A DNA stretch of 64,000 nt from Flavobacteria bacterium RIFCSPLOWO2_12_FULL_35_11 (GCA_001800975.1 MGWK01000011.1:1-64000), one strand, 5' to 3'. Numbered from the stretch's first letter, positions 43,795 through 52,373 are shown. The notes: generated by a model not told the origin, from the sequence alone. Program-made: numbers and translations.

Positions 43795-43802
43795 TATCTT
43801 TG
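43795..43802 (+). promoter_or_regulatory. Bacteroidota -7 element for hflX
   Basis: TATCTTTG fits TAnnTTTG. Two TTG triplets lie 9-14 bases before it. The leader to the ATG at 43890 would be about 80 bases. Confidence 0.45.
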
Positions 43803-43889
43803 CGTATTAAACGAAAAGACATCAAATTGGCAGAAACTATTTTTTGCTTCAATTTTTTAATATAAATATAGCTTCCGGCTATTTTGATT

Positions 43890-45101
43890 ATGACTGAAAT
43901 TATAGAAGATAATACGGAAAAAGTTGTTTTGATTGGGCTGATTACGCAATATCAAAATGAAGAGAAATGCAATGAATATTTGGACGAGCTGGAATTTTTA
44001 ACGCTCACCGCAGGCGGAATGGCCGTAAAAAGATTTGTCCAAAAGTTAGATACGCCCAATCCAAAAACATTTATCGGAACCGGTAAATTGGAGGATGTGC
44101 GCCAATATATTGAAGCCAACAACATTGGAACGGTTATTTTTGATGATGAATTGCGGTCCTCCCAACTGCGAAATATTGAGAAAGTGCTGAACGTTAAAGT
44201 GCTGGACAGAACCAACCTAATTCTCGATATTTTTGCGGCAAGAGCGCAAACAAGTTATGCAAGAACGCAAGTTGAATTGGCGCAATGCCAATATTTATTG
44301 CCTCGCTTGACCCGACTTTGGACCCACTTGGAACGTCAAAAAGGGGGAATTGGATTGCGTGGTCCGGGTGAAACCGAAATTGAAACTGACCGACGAATTA
44401 TTAGGGACAAGATTTCCTTGCTGAAAAAAAAACTGGAGATTGTGGACAAACAAATGGCCGTTCAACGCAAAAACCGAGGAAAAATGGTGCGCGTTGCTTT
44501 AGTGGGATACACCAATGTTGGGAAATCAACTTTGATGAATGTGGTGAGCAAAAGTGAAGTTTTTGCCGAAAATAAATTGTTTGCAACCTTGGACACGACC
44601 GTTAGAAAAGTGGTGATTAAAAATCTTCCGTTTTTGTTGACAGACACTGTTGGCTTTATCAGAAAATTGCCTACACAGTTAATAGAATCGTTTAAATCTA
44701 CCTTGGATGAGGTTCGGGAAGCTGATTTGTTGCTTCATGTAGTGGATATTTCACATCCAAATTTTGAAGATCATATGGCTTCCGTAAACAAAACTTTGGC
44801 CGAAATTGGAAGTGCCGACAAACCAACCATTATTGTCTTTAACAAAATTGATGCGTTTACGCACCAAACTATTGAATCGGATGATTTGGTGACCGAAAAA
44901 ACGGAAATTCACTTTTCTTTGGACGAATGGAAAAAAACCTGGATGAACAGGCTAAACAACAATTGCGTGTTTATTTCTGCGTTGAACAAAGAAAATATGG
45001 AAGCTTTCAAGGAAAAAGTTTTTGAAGAAGTGAAAAAAATTCACATCACGCGTTTTCCTTATAACGATTTGTTGTATGAAGAATTTGAAGAGGAGATTTA
45101 A
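43890..45101 (+). CDS. hflX: GTPase HflX
   Basis: Ribosome-associated translational GTPase of 403 residues that splits stalled or heat-damaged 70S ribosomes. The HflX-specific N-terminal domain contains KTFIGTGKLEDVRQY and GIGLRGPGETEIETDRR. The G domain has G1 GYTNVGKST, G3 DTVGFIRKLP, G4 NKID and G5 (VFISALN). The start chosen is ATG 43890 rather than the TTG two codons upstream. It is convergent with the DUF2480 gene. Confidence 0.95.
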   Translation: MTEIIEDNTEKVVLIGLITQYQNEEKCNEYLDELEFLTLTAGGMAVKRFVQKLDTPNPKTFIGTGKLEDVRQYIEANNIGTVIFDDELRSSQLRNIEKVLNVKVLDRTNLILDIFAARAQTSYARTQVELAQCQYLLPRLTRLWTHLERQKGGIGLRGPGETEIETDRRIIRDKISLLKKKLEIVDKQMAVQRKNRGKMVRVALVGYTNVGKSTLMNVVSKSEVFAENKLFATLDTTVRKVVIKNLPFLLTDTVGFIRKLPTQLIESFKSTLDEVREADLLLHVVDISHPNFEDHMASVNKTLAEIGSADKPTIIVFNKIDAFTHQTIESDDLVTEKTEIHFSLDEWKKTWMNRLNNNCVFISALNKENMEAFKEKVFEEVKKIHITRFPYNDLLYEEFEEEI

Positions 45102-45145
45102 TAAAATTCCATTAAAAAGACAGTTCTAAAAAACTCAGCAAAAAC

Positions 45146-45655
45146 TTAATTGTTGCTTTTAAAAAGCGGTACGGTAGAGCAGGCTTCGCCAAACATAATG
45201 GATTTTACCACCGGCTGTAATTTTTCAATCAGTTGAATATAAGCGGTTTCCGGAATTGGTTTGTTGGAGCAGCCTTTGATAATTACAGGTTTTCCTGCAA
45301 AATCTTTCACCTCAAAATGCGCGATGATGTCCTGAAAAATGGAAGTTTCCAAGGCGGCCAAATTTCCGACCACAATTTTTTTGGCAAAAGGAGAAACATA
45401 GGTGGTAATCAGCATATAGGCCCAAGAAGGAATAATGGCGTCAGAAGAACAAGATAATGCAACATATTCATCTTTGTACTGGCACCAATCGTGGTTTTTC
45501 AGGTGTTCCCTAAAATCGGTTTCTTTCAAAATTTGTTCGTGAAACAGCCAGTTTTTAATGTCTATGACCCTTCTTGTGCCTTTCGGATAAAAATCTTCCA
45601 GGTCAATTGTTTTCAACTTGCTGTTCGCAACCCTATTTACAATTTCATCAGCCAT
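45146..45655 (-). CDS. DUF2480-family protein
   Basis: Protein of 169 residues of the Bacteroidota DUF2480 family; biochemical role unknown. It is cytosolic, with no membrane segment. Residues 30-60 read WLFHEQILKETDFREHLKNHDW, and conserved Cys-containing stretches (LSCSSDAIIP, IKGCSNKPIP, EACSTVPL) are present. The ATG directly abuts the stop of the preceding DUF59 gene (TAAATG), so the two are translationally coupled. Its placement with DUF59 and SufE links it to iron-sulfur cluster work, an inference from context. Confidence 0.88.
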   Translation of the reverse strand: MADEIVNRVANSKLKTIDLEDFYPKGTRRVIDIKNWLFHEQILKETDFREHLKNHDWCQYKDEYVALSCSSDAIIPSWAYMLITTYVSPFAKKIVVGNLAALETSIFQDIIAHFEVKDFAGKPVIIKGCSNKPIPETAYIQLIEKLQPVVKSIMFGEACSTVPLFKSNN

Positions 45656-45976
45656 TTATAGAAACCCGAGTTCTAATTTTGCTTCTTCACTCATCATATC
45701 CTGCGTCCACATTGGGTCAAAAGTAATTTCAACTTCGGCATTTTTAACTTCCTCAATGGTTTTTACTTTTTCCTCAACTTCCACAGGCAATGTTTCTGCA
45801 ACGGGACAATTGGGTGAAGTTAGGGTCATTAATATTTTAACGTCGTTGTTTTCACTCACAAAAACGTCATAAATTAAACCCAATTCAAATATATCAACAG
45901 GAATTTCAGGATCGTAAATAGTTTTTAGTTTCGCAACTATTTTATCGCCAAGTTCTTGTGCGTGTGTGCTGTTCAT
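45656..45976 (-). CDS. DUF59/MIP18-family iron-sulfur assembly protein
   Basis: Protein of 106 residues with the compact MIP18/SufT-type domain used in Fe-S cluster maturation. It shows VDIFELGLIYDV and the conserved cysteine motif TSPNCPVAETLP, the family's signature core. The stop codon adjoins the DUF2480 start. A TAnnTTTG element lies about 40 bases upstream. The neighbouring SufE supports an assembly or carrier role for clusters; SufBCDS are not in this window. Confidence 0.93.
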   Translation of the reverse strand: MNSTHAQELGDKIVAKLKTIYDPEIPVDIFELGLIYDVFVSENNDVKILMTLTSPNCPVAETLPVEVEEKVKTIEEVKNAEVEITFDPMWTQDMMSEEAKLELGFL

Positions 45977-46013
45977 TTTAAAAGCCTTTCTTTATATTCA
46001 TTCTAAATAAGGG

Positions 46014-46021
46014 CAAATATA
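46014..46021 (-). promoter_or_regulatory. Bacteroidota -7 element for the DUF59 gene
   Basis: TATATTTG on the minus strand, 37 bases before the ATG. Confidence 0.5.
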
Positions 46022-46081
46022 CAATTATTTACCTATTCGCGTAACTATTTACGGCTAATTTCTCATCTCTTCAATAGAATA

Positions 46082-46199
46082 TTTTGGGCCTGCCCGCCTG
46101 TTTGGTGGGTGTTCCCGCCTTTTCGGCGGTCGGGCTTTTGTGGCTCGCTTCCCGTAAAAAAAACGGGAGAGCTCAAACAAACCACGCAATCCCTAACAC
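46082..46199 (-). repeat. Modular hairpin repeat (family A), copy 5
   Basis: Full copy within the 418-base gap between the DUF59 and SufE genes. On the minus strand: GTGTTAGGGATTG, hairpin CCCGT-(T)n-ACGGG, GAAGCGAG, AAAGCCCGACCG, hairpin CCGCC-GAAAA-GGCGG, AACACCCACC and GGCGGGCAGGCCC. The rest of the gap holds a REP-type pair and a CTTC repeat. Confidence 0.85.
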
Positions 46200-46257
46200 A
46201 AATTGAGTTGGAAAGTTAATGATGCGTAATATTGGTTTTTTTAGCTGAATTTCCTAA

Positions 46258-46330
46258 GCTAGCGCGAGCTTCCAGCTCGTGACTGCGTGATTAGAGTTAA
46301 CAAAAGCACAAGCGAGACGCTCGCGCTAGC
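46258..46330. repeat. REP-type inverted pair (REPIN-like)
   Basis: GCTAGCGCGAGC (46258-46269) and its exact reverse complement GCTCGCGCTAGC (46319-46330) bracket a 49-base spacer. The pairing continues imperfectly inwards, about 20 of 24 positions. Arms of this kind occur in many genomes next to REP-associated transposase genes; none is in the window. Confidence 0.75.
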
Positions 46331-46347
46331 AGATGATTTTTTTGATA

Positions 46348-46392
46348 CTTTCGTCTTCGGACTTCCCTCTTCCGTCTCCGGACTTCCGTCTT
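46348..46392. repeat. CTTC-type dispersed repeat, copy 2
   Basis: A run of TTCGTCTTCGGACTTCC and TTCCGTCTCCGGACTTCC-like units directly after the REP pair and just before the SufE stop. Confidence 0.6.
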
Positions 46393-46394
46393 TT

Positions 46395-46817
46395 TTAACT
46401 CATTTTCGACTGAAAAGCCAGCGCGTACAATTTTATTTGTTTAATCATGGAGACCAATCCGTTGGCGCGCGTTGGCGACAAATGTTCTTTCAGGCCAATT
46501 TTATCCACAAAATACAAATCGGCATCCAAAATATCTTTAGGTTTTTGGTTGTTGAAAACGCGTAACAATAGCGCCACAATTCCTTTGGTTAAAATGGCAT
46601 CGCTGTCGGCCGTAAATTTAATTTTGTCGCCTTCAATTTCAGAATGCAGCCATACTTTTGATTGGCAGCCCGAAATTAAATTTGAATCGGTTTTAAATTC
46701 ATCCTTAATCATTGGTAATGATTTTCCCAGTTCAATCATATATTCATAACGTTCCATCCAATCTTCAAACATGGAAAACTCGTCTATAATTTCTTCTTGT
46801 ATTTCTTTGATAGTCAT
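46395..46817 (-). CDS. sufE: SufE-family sulfur acceptor
   Basis: Accepts persulfide sulfur from cysteine desulfurase SufS for Fe-S cluster assembly. Its 140 residues match E. coli SufE (138). The active-site cysteine is in LISGCQSKVWL (near residue 50), and EDWMERYEYMIELGKSLP and the C-terminal GLVSMIKQIK are family features. A TAnnTTTG element lies about 20 bases upstream. The DUF59 and DUF2480 genes lie downstream in the same direction across a repeat-filled gap. Confidence 0.95.
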   Translation of the reverse strand: MTIKEIQEEIIDEFSMFEDWMERYEYMIELGKSLPMIKDEFKTDSNLISGCQSKVWLHSEIEGDKIKFTADSDAILTKGIVALLLRVFNNQKPKDILDADLYFVDKIGLKEHLSPTRANGLVSMIKQIKLYALAFQSKMS

Positions 46818-46835
46818 TTTTTAAACTTATTTTTG

Positions 46836-46843
46836 CAAAAGTA
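46836..46843 (-). promoter_or_regulatory. Bacteroidota -7 element for sufE
   Basis: TACTTTTG on the minus strand, 18 bases before the ATG. Confidence 0.5.
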
Positions 46844-46915
46844 AACACATGGTTTCTCTAAAAAAAATATTAGACAAATTAATCCCGTGCAACAGTGTGC
46901 TAACTACCGTAAAAT

Positions 46916-47842
46916 ATGAGTAAATTATTAATTATAGGAACCGTTGCTTTTGACGCCATTGAAACGCCGTTTGGAAAAACGGACAAGATTTTAGGAGGTT
47001 CCGCAACCTATATTTCCCTTTCTGCAGCACAATTTGGCATTTATTCAGGAATTGTTTCTGTAGTTGGAGGTGATTTTCCGAAGAAATATTTAGAAAAATT
47101 AAATCTGAAAAACATCAATACCGATGGCATTGAAATTATTGAGGATGAAAAAACATTTTTTTGGAGCGGCAAATACCACAACGATTTAAATTCGAGAGAT
47201 ACCTTAATTACCGATTTAAACGTATTGGCAAATTTTAGGCCTGTTGTTCCGGATAATTTTACGGATACCGATTATTTAATTTTAGGAAATTTACATCCGG
47301 CCGTTCAAATGTCAGTCATCAAACAAATTCCTGTTCGCCCAAAATTGGTGGTGTTGGACACAATGAATTTTTGGATGGACAATACCTGGAACGAGTTGAT
47401 GGAAGTGATTGCAAAAATAGATGTGATTACCATCAATGATGAAGAAGCGCGCCAGCTTTCCGGAGAATATTCTTTGGTAAAAGCGGCTCAAAAAATTCAG
47501 GAAATGGGACCAAAATATGTGGTGATAAAAAAAGGCGAACACGGCGCTTTGTTGTTTAACGGCGACAATGTGTTTTTTGCGCCTGCATTGCCTTTGGAAG
47601 AAGTTTTTGATCCAACCGGAGCAGGAGACACTTTTGCGGGCGGATTTATTGGCCATATTACCAAAACAGGAGATATTTCTTTTGAAAATATGAAACGCGC
47701 AGTGATTGCAGGCTCAAACCTGGCTTCATTTTGTGTAGAGAAATTTGGCACCGAACGCATGGAAAATTTGACGCACCCGGAAATACAAAAACGATTATTA
47801 CAATTTAAACAATTAACCCAATTTGAAATTGAATTAGGTTAA
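46916..47842 (+). CDS. PfkB-family carbohydrate kinase
   Basis: Ribokinase-fold sugar or nucleoside kinase of 308 residues. The N-terminal substrate motif reads GGSATYISLSAAQFG (about 27-41). The C-terminal PfkB motif is DPTGAGDTFAGGFIG, with the catalytic Asp within GAGD. Substrate preference is not evident; candidates include ribose, adenosine and 2-keto-sugars. It is upstream of purF, but a perfect terminator lies between them. Confidence 0.9.
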   Translation: MSKLLIIGTVAFDAIETPFGKTDKILGGSATYISLSAAQFGIYSGIVSVVGGDFPKKYLEKLNLKNINTDGIEIIEDEKTFFWSGKYHNDLNSRDTLITDLNVLANFRPVVPDNFTDTDYLILGNLHPAVQMSVIKQIPVRPKLVVLDTMNFWMDNTWNELMEVIAKIDVITINDEEARQLSGEYSLVKAAQKIQEMGPKYVVIKKGEHGALLFNGDNVFFAPALPLEEVFDPTGAGDTFAGGFIGHITKTGDISFENMKRAVIAGSNLASFCVEKFGTERMENLTHPEIQKRLLQFKQLTQFEIELG

Positions 47843-47845
47843 AAT

Positions 47846-47872
47846 GAATTCCGCACGCGTGCGGAATTTTTT
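47846..47872 (+). terminator. Terminator after the PfkB kinase
   Basis: A perfect 22-base palindrome AATTCCGCACG / CGTGCGGAATT (47847-47868) followed by T run, at the end of the pfkB-family gene. Confidence 0.85.
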
Positions 47873-47899
47873 ATTTGAATCACAATTAATGCTACTACT

Positions 47900-49801
47900 A
47901 TGAGCGACGCTATTAAACACGAATGTGGAATTGCAATGGTTAGAATGTTAAAACCATTACAATATTATAAAGACAAATACGGAACGGCGTTTTATGGCTT
48001 AAACAAAATGTATTTGTTGATGGAAAAACAGCACAATCGCGGTCAGGATGGTGCAGGTTTGGCAAGCATAAAATTTAACGTGCCTCCAGGAACACGGTAT
48101 ATTAGCCGTATCCGCTCCAATGAAGATCAGCCGATTCAAGATATTTTCGACCAAATTAACGGCCGATTAAACAATTTAAATATTGAATTTCCCGATAAAA
48201 TTGACGATGTGGAATGGCAACTGAACAATGCGCCATATATTGGAAATCTGTATTTGGGACATGTGCGTTACGGTACTTTTGGAAAAAACAGCATTGAAAG
48301 TGTTCACCCATTTTTGCGCCAAAGCAACTGGATGCACAAATGTTTAATTGTTGCCGGAAATTTCAACATGACCAATTCTAAGCGCTTGTTTAACGACTTG
48401 GTTGAAATAGGGCAGCACCCGAAAGAAATGACCGATACGGTGACCGTGATGGAAAAAATAGGTCATTTTATCGATGATGAAGTGGCCAAGTTGTACGAAA
48501 AAATTAAAAAGGAATTTGGCGTTACCAAAAAGGAAGCTTCTCCTATGATTGAGGAACGCATCAATATTAAAAAAATCTTAAAAAGATCGGCAAAAAATTG
48601 GGACGGCGGCTATGCAATGGCGGGTTTATTGGGTCACGGCGATGCATTTGTATTGCGCGATCCATCAGGAATCAGGCCTGCATTTTATTATGCTGATGAC
48701 GAGTTTGTGGTGGTTGCCTCGGAACGCCCTGCCATTCAAACTGTTTTTAATGTGGCTATAGAAGATGTTAAGGAAATTGAAAGAGGCCATGCCTTAATCA
48801 TAAAACGAAGCGGTAAAATTTCCATGGCTAAAATTAAGGAGCAACTGCCAAATAAGGCCTGTTCTTTTGAACGCATTTATTTCTCTAGGGGAAGTGATGC
48901 TGATATTTATATTGAGCGTAAAAATTTAGGGAAATTGGTTTTTCCGCAAATTGTGGAGAAAATAAAAGGCGATATCAGAAACACGGTTTTCTCCTACATT
49001 CCAAATACTGCGGAAACTTCTTTTTACGGTTTGCGCGAAGCTGCCGTAGATTTTTTGAATGTTCAAAAAACAGACGCTATTTTAAAAGGCCGACGCAGTT
49101 TGTCGGCTGAAAAAGTGACTGAAATATTGGCAGAAATGCCACGTATTGAAAAACTTGCCATTAAAGACGCGAAACTGCGAACTTTTATTGCCGATGACAC
49201 CAGCAGAGACGATTTGGTGGCGCATATTTACGACGTTACTTATGGCATTGTAAAACCAACCGACAATTTGGTGATTATTGATGACAGCATTGTGCGCGGA
49301 ACAACCTTAAAGAAAAGCATTATAAGAATTTTGGATCGATTGCATCCTAAAAAAATCATTGTTGTCTCCTCGGCGCCGCAAATCCGTTACCCTGATTGTT
49401 ACGGAATTGATATGGCAAAATTGGGCGATTTTATTGCTTTTAGAGCCGCTTTGGAATTGTTGAAAGAAACAAACCAGTACCATATTGTGCAGGAAGTTTA
49501 TAACAACTGCAAAAGCCAACAACCTTTGGAAGACACGGAAATTAAAAACGCCGTATTGGAAATTTACAGGAACTTTAGCGATGAACAAATTTCCGATAAA
49601 ATTGCCGAAATGTTAAAAACACCGGAAATTAATGCAGAAGTTGAAATCATATTTCAGTCGGTTGAAAATTTACACATTGCTTGTCCAAACCATTTGGGCG
49701 ATTGGTATTTTACGGGTGATTATCCAACTCCCGGCGGAAACCGCGTGGTAAACGATGCTTTCATTAATTTTTATGAAGGAAGCGACAAAAGGGCGTACTA
49801 A
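47900..49801 (+). CDS. purF: Amidophosphoribosyltransferase
   Basis: First committed enzyme of purine synthesis: PRPP plus glutamine to phosphoribosylamine. The 633 residues fit the long Bacteroidota form (E. coli PurF 505). The N-terminal glutamine amidotransferase domain has Cys9 in HECGIAM as nucleophile after propeptide removal, with HNRGQDGAGLAS and YLGHVRYGT. The phosphoribosyltransferase domain has the PRPP motif NLVIIDDSIVRGTTLKKSI, and the C-terminal extension contains IACPNHLGDWYFTGDYPTPGG. No pur operon partner is adjacent. Confidence 0.93.
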   Translation: MSDAIKHECGIAMVRMLKPLQYYKDKYGTAFYGLNKMYLLMEKQHNRGQDGAGLASIKFNVPPGTRYISRIRSNEDQPIQDIFDQINGRLNNLNIEFPDKIDDVEWQLNNAPYIGNLYLGHVRYGTFGKNSIESVHPFLRQSNWMHKCLIVAGNFNMTNSKRLFNDLVEIGQHPKEMTDTVTVMEKIGHFIDDEVAKLYEKIKKEFGVTKKEASPMIEERINIKKILKRSAKNWDGGYAMAGLLGHGDAFVLRDPSGIRPAFYYADDEFVVVASERPAIQTVFNVAIEDVKEIERGHALIIKRSGKISMAKIKEQLPNKACSFERIYFSRGSDADIYIERKNLGKLVFPQIVEKIKGDIRNTVFSYIPNTAETSFYGLREAAVDFLNVQKTDAILKGRRSLSAEKVTEILAEMPRIEKLAIKDAKLRTFIADDTSRDDLVAHIYDVTYGIVKPTDNLVIIDDSIVRGTTLKKSIIRILDRLHPKKIIVVSSAPQIRYPDCYGIDMAKLGDFIAFRAALELLKETNQYHIVQEVYNNCKSQQPLEDTEIKNAVLEIYRNFSDEQISDKIAEMLKTPEINAEVEIIFQSVENLHIACPNHLGDWYFTGDYPTPGGNRVVNDAFINFYEGSDKRAY

Positions 49802-49816
49802 AAAAAGTAAAAATAT

Positions 49817-49847
49817 AGTCCGAAGACGGAAGTCAGAAGACAGAGGG
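49817..49847. repeat. CTTC-type dispersed repeat, copy 3 (inverted)
   Basis: AGTCCGAAGACGGAAGTC... reads as the reverse complement of the motif at 20056 and 46348. It lies just after purF. Confidence 0.6.
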
Positions 49848-49978
49848 TTAAGGTGAAATTTTAAGTTTATTTCAAGACCAACTATTTTCATATATTTAGC
49901 ATTGGTTTAAAAACTTATTGCCAAATTGGCGATTCAGTTTTCAAGGAACAATAATATAACAGCTTCAACACCTCTATT

Positions 49979-52180
49979 TTGAAAGATATTTTACTGATTA
50001 CGCCTCCTTTTACGCAATTAAATACGCCTTATCCCGCCACGGCATATTTGAAAGGGTTTTTGAATACAAAAGGCATCAGTTCTTTTCAAATGGATTTGGG
50101 CATTGAGGTGATTTTAGAACTTTTTTCCAAAGAAAGTTTAAAAAAACTATTCGATTTTGCTTTTGAAAATGATAAGATTGTCCCTGAAAATGCACAGCGA
50201 ATTTATGCCTTGAAAGCCGATTATTTAAAAACCATTGGTGATGTCATTGGATTTTTGCAGGGAAAAAACCAAACGATTGCAAGGCAAATTTGCACGTCAA
50301 ATTTTCTCCCGGAAGCTTCGCGGTTTTCTGAACTTGATGAGTTGGAATGGGCTTTTGGAAATATGGGAATTCAGGACAAGGCAAAACATTTGGCAACCTT
50401 ATACCTCGAAGATTTATCCGATTTTATCGTGGAATGCATTGACGAAAATTTTGGTTTTAGCCGTTATGCCGAAAGATTGGGACAAAGCGCCAATGACTTT
50501 AATGGTCTGCACGAAAATCTGCAACATGAAATTACCGTTATTGATGCAATTTCGCTGAAAATTCTGGATGCAACCTTAAAGGAAATTCAACCAAAACTGG
50601 TTTGTTTTTCGGTGCCGTTTCCCGGGAATTTGTACAGCGCTTTTAGGTGTGCGCAGTTCATTAAAAAAAACCATCCTGAGATTAAAGTGGCGATGGGAGG
50701 CGGCTTTCCAAACACGGAATTAAGAAGCGTTACGGATGTTCGTGTTTTCGACTTTTTCGATTTTATTACCTTGGATGACGGCGAATTGCCGGTTGAATTG
50801 TTGCTGTCGAATGTGTTGCATCCTTTGGCGGACAATCCCGATTTTAAGCAGTTCAAAAGAACTTTTTTGAAGGAAAACGGAAAAGTGGTTTACAACAATT
50901 TGTCCATTAAAAATGATTACAAACAAGCTTACGTTGGCACGCCGGATTATGCCGATTTGTTGCTCAGCGAATATATTTCCGTCATAGAAATTGCCAATCC
51001 GATGCACAGTTTGTGGAGCGACGGCCGTTGGAACAAACTTACGATGGCGCACGGCTGTTATTGGGGAAAATGCACTTTTTGCGATATTTCTCTCGATTAC
51101 ATTAAAATATACGAACCAATCGCCGCAAAAATGTTGGTGGACCGCATTGAAGAAATGATTGCGCAAACCGGCGAAAAAGGATTTCATTTTGTGGATGAAG
51201 CCGCGCCTCCGGCCCTGATGCGGGCGTTAGCGATTGAGATTATCAGACGGAAAATCACGGTGACTTGGTGGACGAATATTCGTTTTGAGAAAAGTTTTAC
51301 CAAAGACCTTTGTGTTTTGTTGAAAGAATCGGGCTGCATAGCTGTTTCTGGCGGGTTGGAAGTGGCTTCTGACCGATTGCTGGAGCTGATTAAAAAAGGC
51401 GTAACGTTGGAGCAAGTGGCGCAGGTGACCAACAGTTTCACCAATGCCGGCATTATGGTTCACGCCTATTTAATGTACGGTTTTCCAACACAAACGGTTC
51501 AGGAAACGGTTGACAGTTTGGAAATGGTGCGGCAATTGTTTGAACTGGGCACTATAAAATCGGGATTTTGGCATCAGTTTGCGTTGACAACCCACAGTCC
51601 GATTGGTTTAAATCCAGCTGAATACGGCATTTTTCCCGACTACAAGGAAATCACTTTTGCCAACAACGACATTCAGTTTAAGGACAAAACAGGCATTAAC
51701 CACGATAAATTTAGTTTTGGGCTAAAAAAATCGATCTTCAATTTTATGCACGGCGTTGGCTTTGAATTGCCGCTGCAGGATTGGTTCGATTTTAAAATTC
51801 CGAAAACCAGCATCAAAAATGATTTTATGCAAAAATGCCTGGAAGCTGAGCCGTATTTTATGGTAAAACCTTCGGCTAAAATTATTTGGCTTGGAGGAAA
51901 ACCATTGGTTTTAGAACAAACAAAATCTAAAAAGGGAAAATCGAAACAACAACTTCAGCTCACTTTTCACGATAAAAATGACAGCTTTCAGGTGCAAATG
52001 GAAAAAGAAAACGGCGAATGGTTTTTGACTATGCTGGAACGTTTGTCCGTTTACCATAACGAACAGCTTACTTTTTCTGCTTTAAAAGCAGACTACGAAA
52101 CCCATTTTGGCGATTTCGAATTGTTTTGGTATTCCAAACCCATCAACAGTTTACGGGCGCACGGATTGCTGGTGTTATAA
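49979..52180 (+). CDS. B12-binding-type radical SAM protein
   Basis: Radical SAM enzyme of 733 residues beginning with a TTG codon (KDILLITPPFTQLNTPYP follows). The N-terminal part (about 1-290) resembles a cobalamin-binding Rossmann domain, as in the B12-radical SAM class: VAMGGGFPNTELRS and a conserved FFDFITLDDGE. The 4Fe-4S ligands are Cys360, Cys365 and Cys368 in HGCYWGKCTFCD, spacing CX4CX2C instead of the usual CX3CX2C. VSGGLEVASDRLLELIKKG follows (SAM-binding). The substrate is unknown. No other upstream ATG is in frame. It is alone, with a family A repeat downstream. Confidence 0.9.
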   Translation: MKDILLITPPFTQLNTPYPATAYLKGFLNTKGISSFQMDLGIEVILELFSKESLKKLFDFAFENDKIVPENAQRIYALKADYLKTIGDVIGFLQGKNQTIARQICTSNFLPEASRFSELDELEWAFGNMGIQDKAKHLATLYLEDLSDFIVECIDENFGFSRYAERLGQSANDFNGLHENLQHEITVIDAISLKILDATLKEIQPKLVCFSVPFPGNLYSAFRCAQFIKKNHPEIKVAMGGGFPNTELRSVTDVRVFDFFDFITLDDGELPVELLLSNVLHPLADNPDFKQFKRTFLKENGKVVYNNLSIKNDYKQAYVGTPDYADLLLSEYISVIEIANPMHSLWSDGRWNKLTMAHGCYWGKCTFCDISLDYIKIYEPIAAKMLVDRIEEMIAQTGEKGFHFVDEAAPPALMRALAIEIIRRKITVTWWTNIRFEKSFTKDLCVLLKESGCIAVSGGLEVASDRLLELIKKGVTLEQVAQVTNSFTNAGIMVHAYLMYGFPTQTVQETVDSLEMVRQLFELGTIKSGFWHQFALTTHSPIGLNPAEYGIFPDYKEITFANNDIQFKDKTGINHDKFSFGLKKSIFNFMHGVGFELPLQDWFDFKIPKTSIKNDFMQKCLEAEPYFMVKPSAKIIWLGGKPLVLEQTKSKKGKSKQQLQLTFHDKNDSFQVQMEKENGEWFLTMLERLSVYHNEQLTFSALKADYETHFGDFELFWYSKPINSLRAHGLLVL

Positions 52181-52220
52181 GTGATTTCTGTTTTTAAATT
52201 TTTCATTATTAATTCAAACC

Positions 52221-52346
52221 GCGTTAGGGATTGAACGGCATGTTTGAGCTATTTTTTGGATGCTTTTCGCAGCCAAAAAAAGCGAGTAGTGAAAGCCCGA
52301 CCGCCTTTTCGGCGGGAACGCCCACCGAAATGGCGGGCTGGCCCAA
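52221..52346 (+). repeat. Modular hairpin repeat (family A), copy 6
   Basis: Plus-strand copy between convergent genes: GCGTTAGGGATTGAACGGCAT, a long hairpin (TTTTTTGG...CCAAAAAA with inner TGC-TTTTC-GCA), GCGAGTAGTGAAAGCCCG, hairpin CCGCC-TTTTC-GGCGG, AACGCCCACC and GGCGGGCTGGCCC. Confidence 0.9.
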
Positions 52347-52373
52347 TATGTTTTTAGAACTTAATTGCTGTTT

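Noticed and set aside
43588-43860. A 90-codon plus-strand frame overlapping the lpxD start and the hflX leader
   Set aside because: No recognisable protein features. Its first part lies antisense to lpxD, and it crosses the hflX promoter.
46287-46565. Plus-strand frame across the repeat gap and SufE
   Set aside because: Begins within the REP pair and runs antisense to SufE, which is clearly coding.
45656-46817. Complete Suf operon
   Set aside because: Only SufE and DUF59 (with DUF2480) are present. SufB, SufC, SufD and SufS are not seen in the window.
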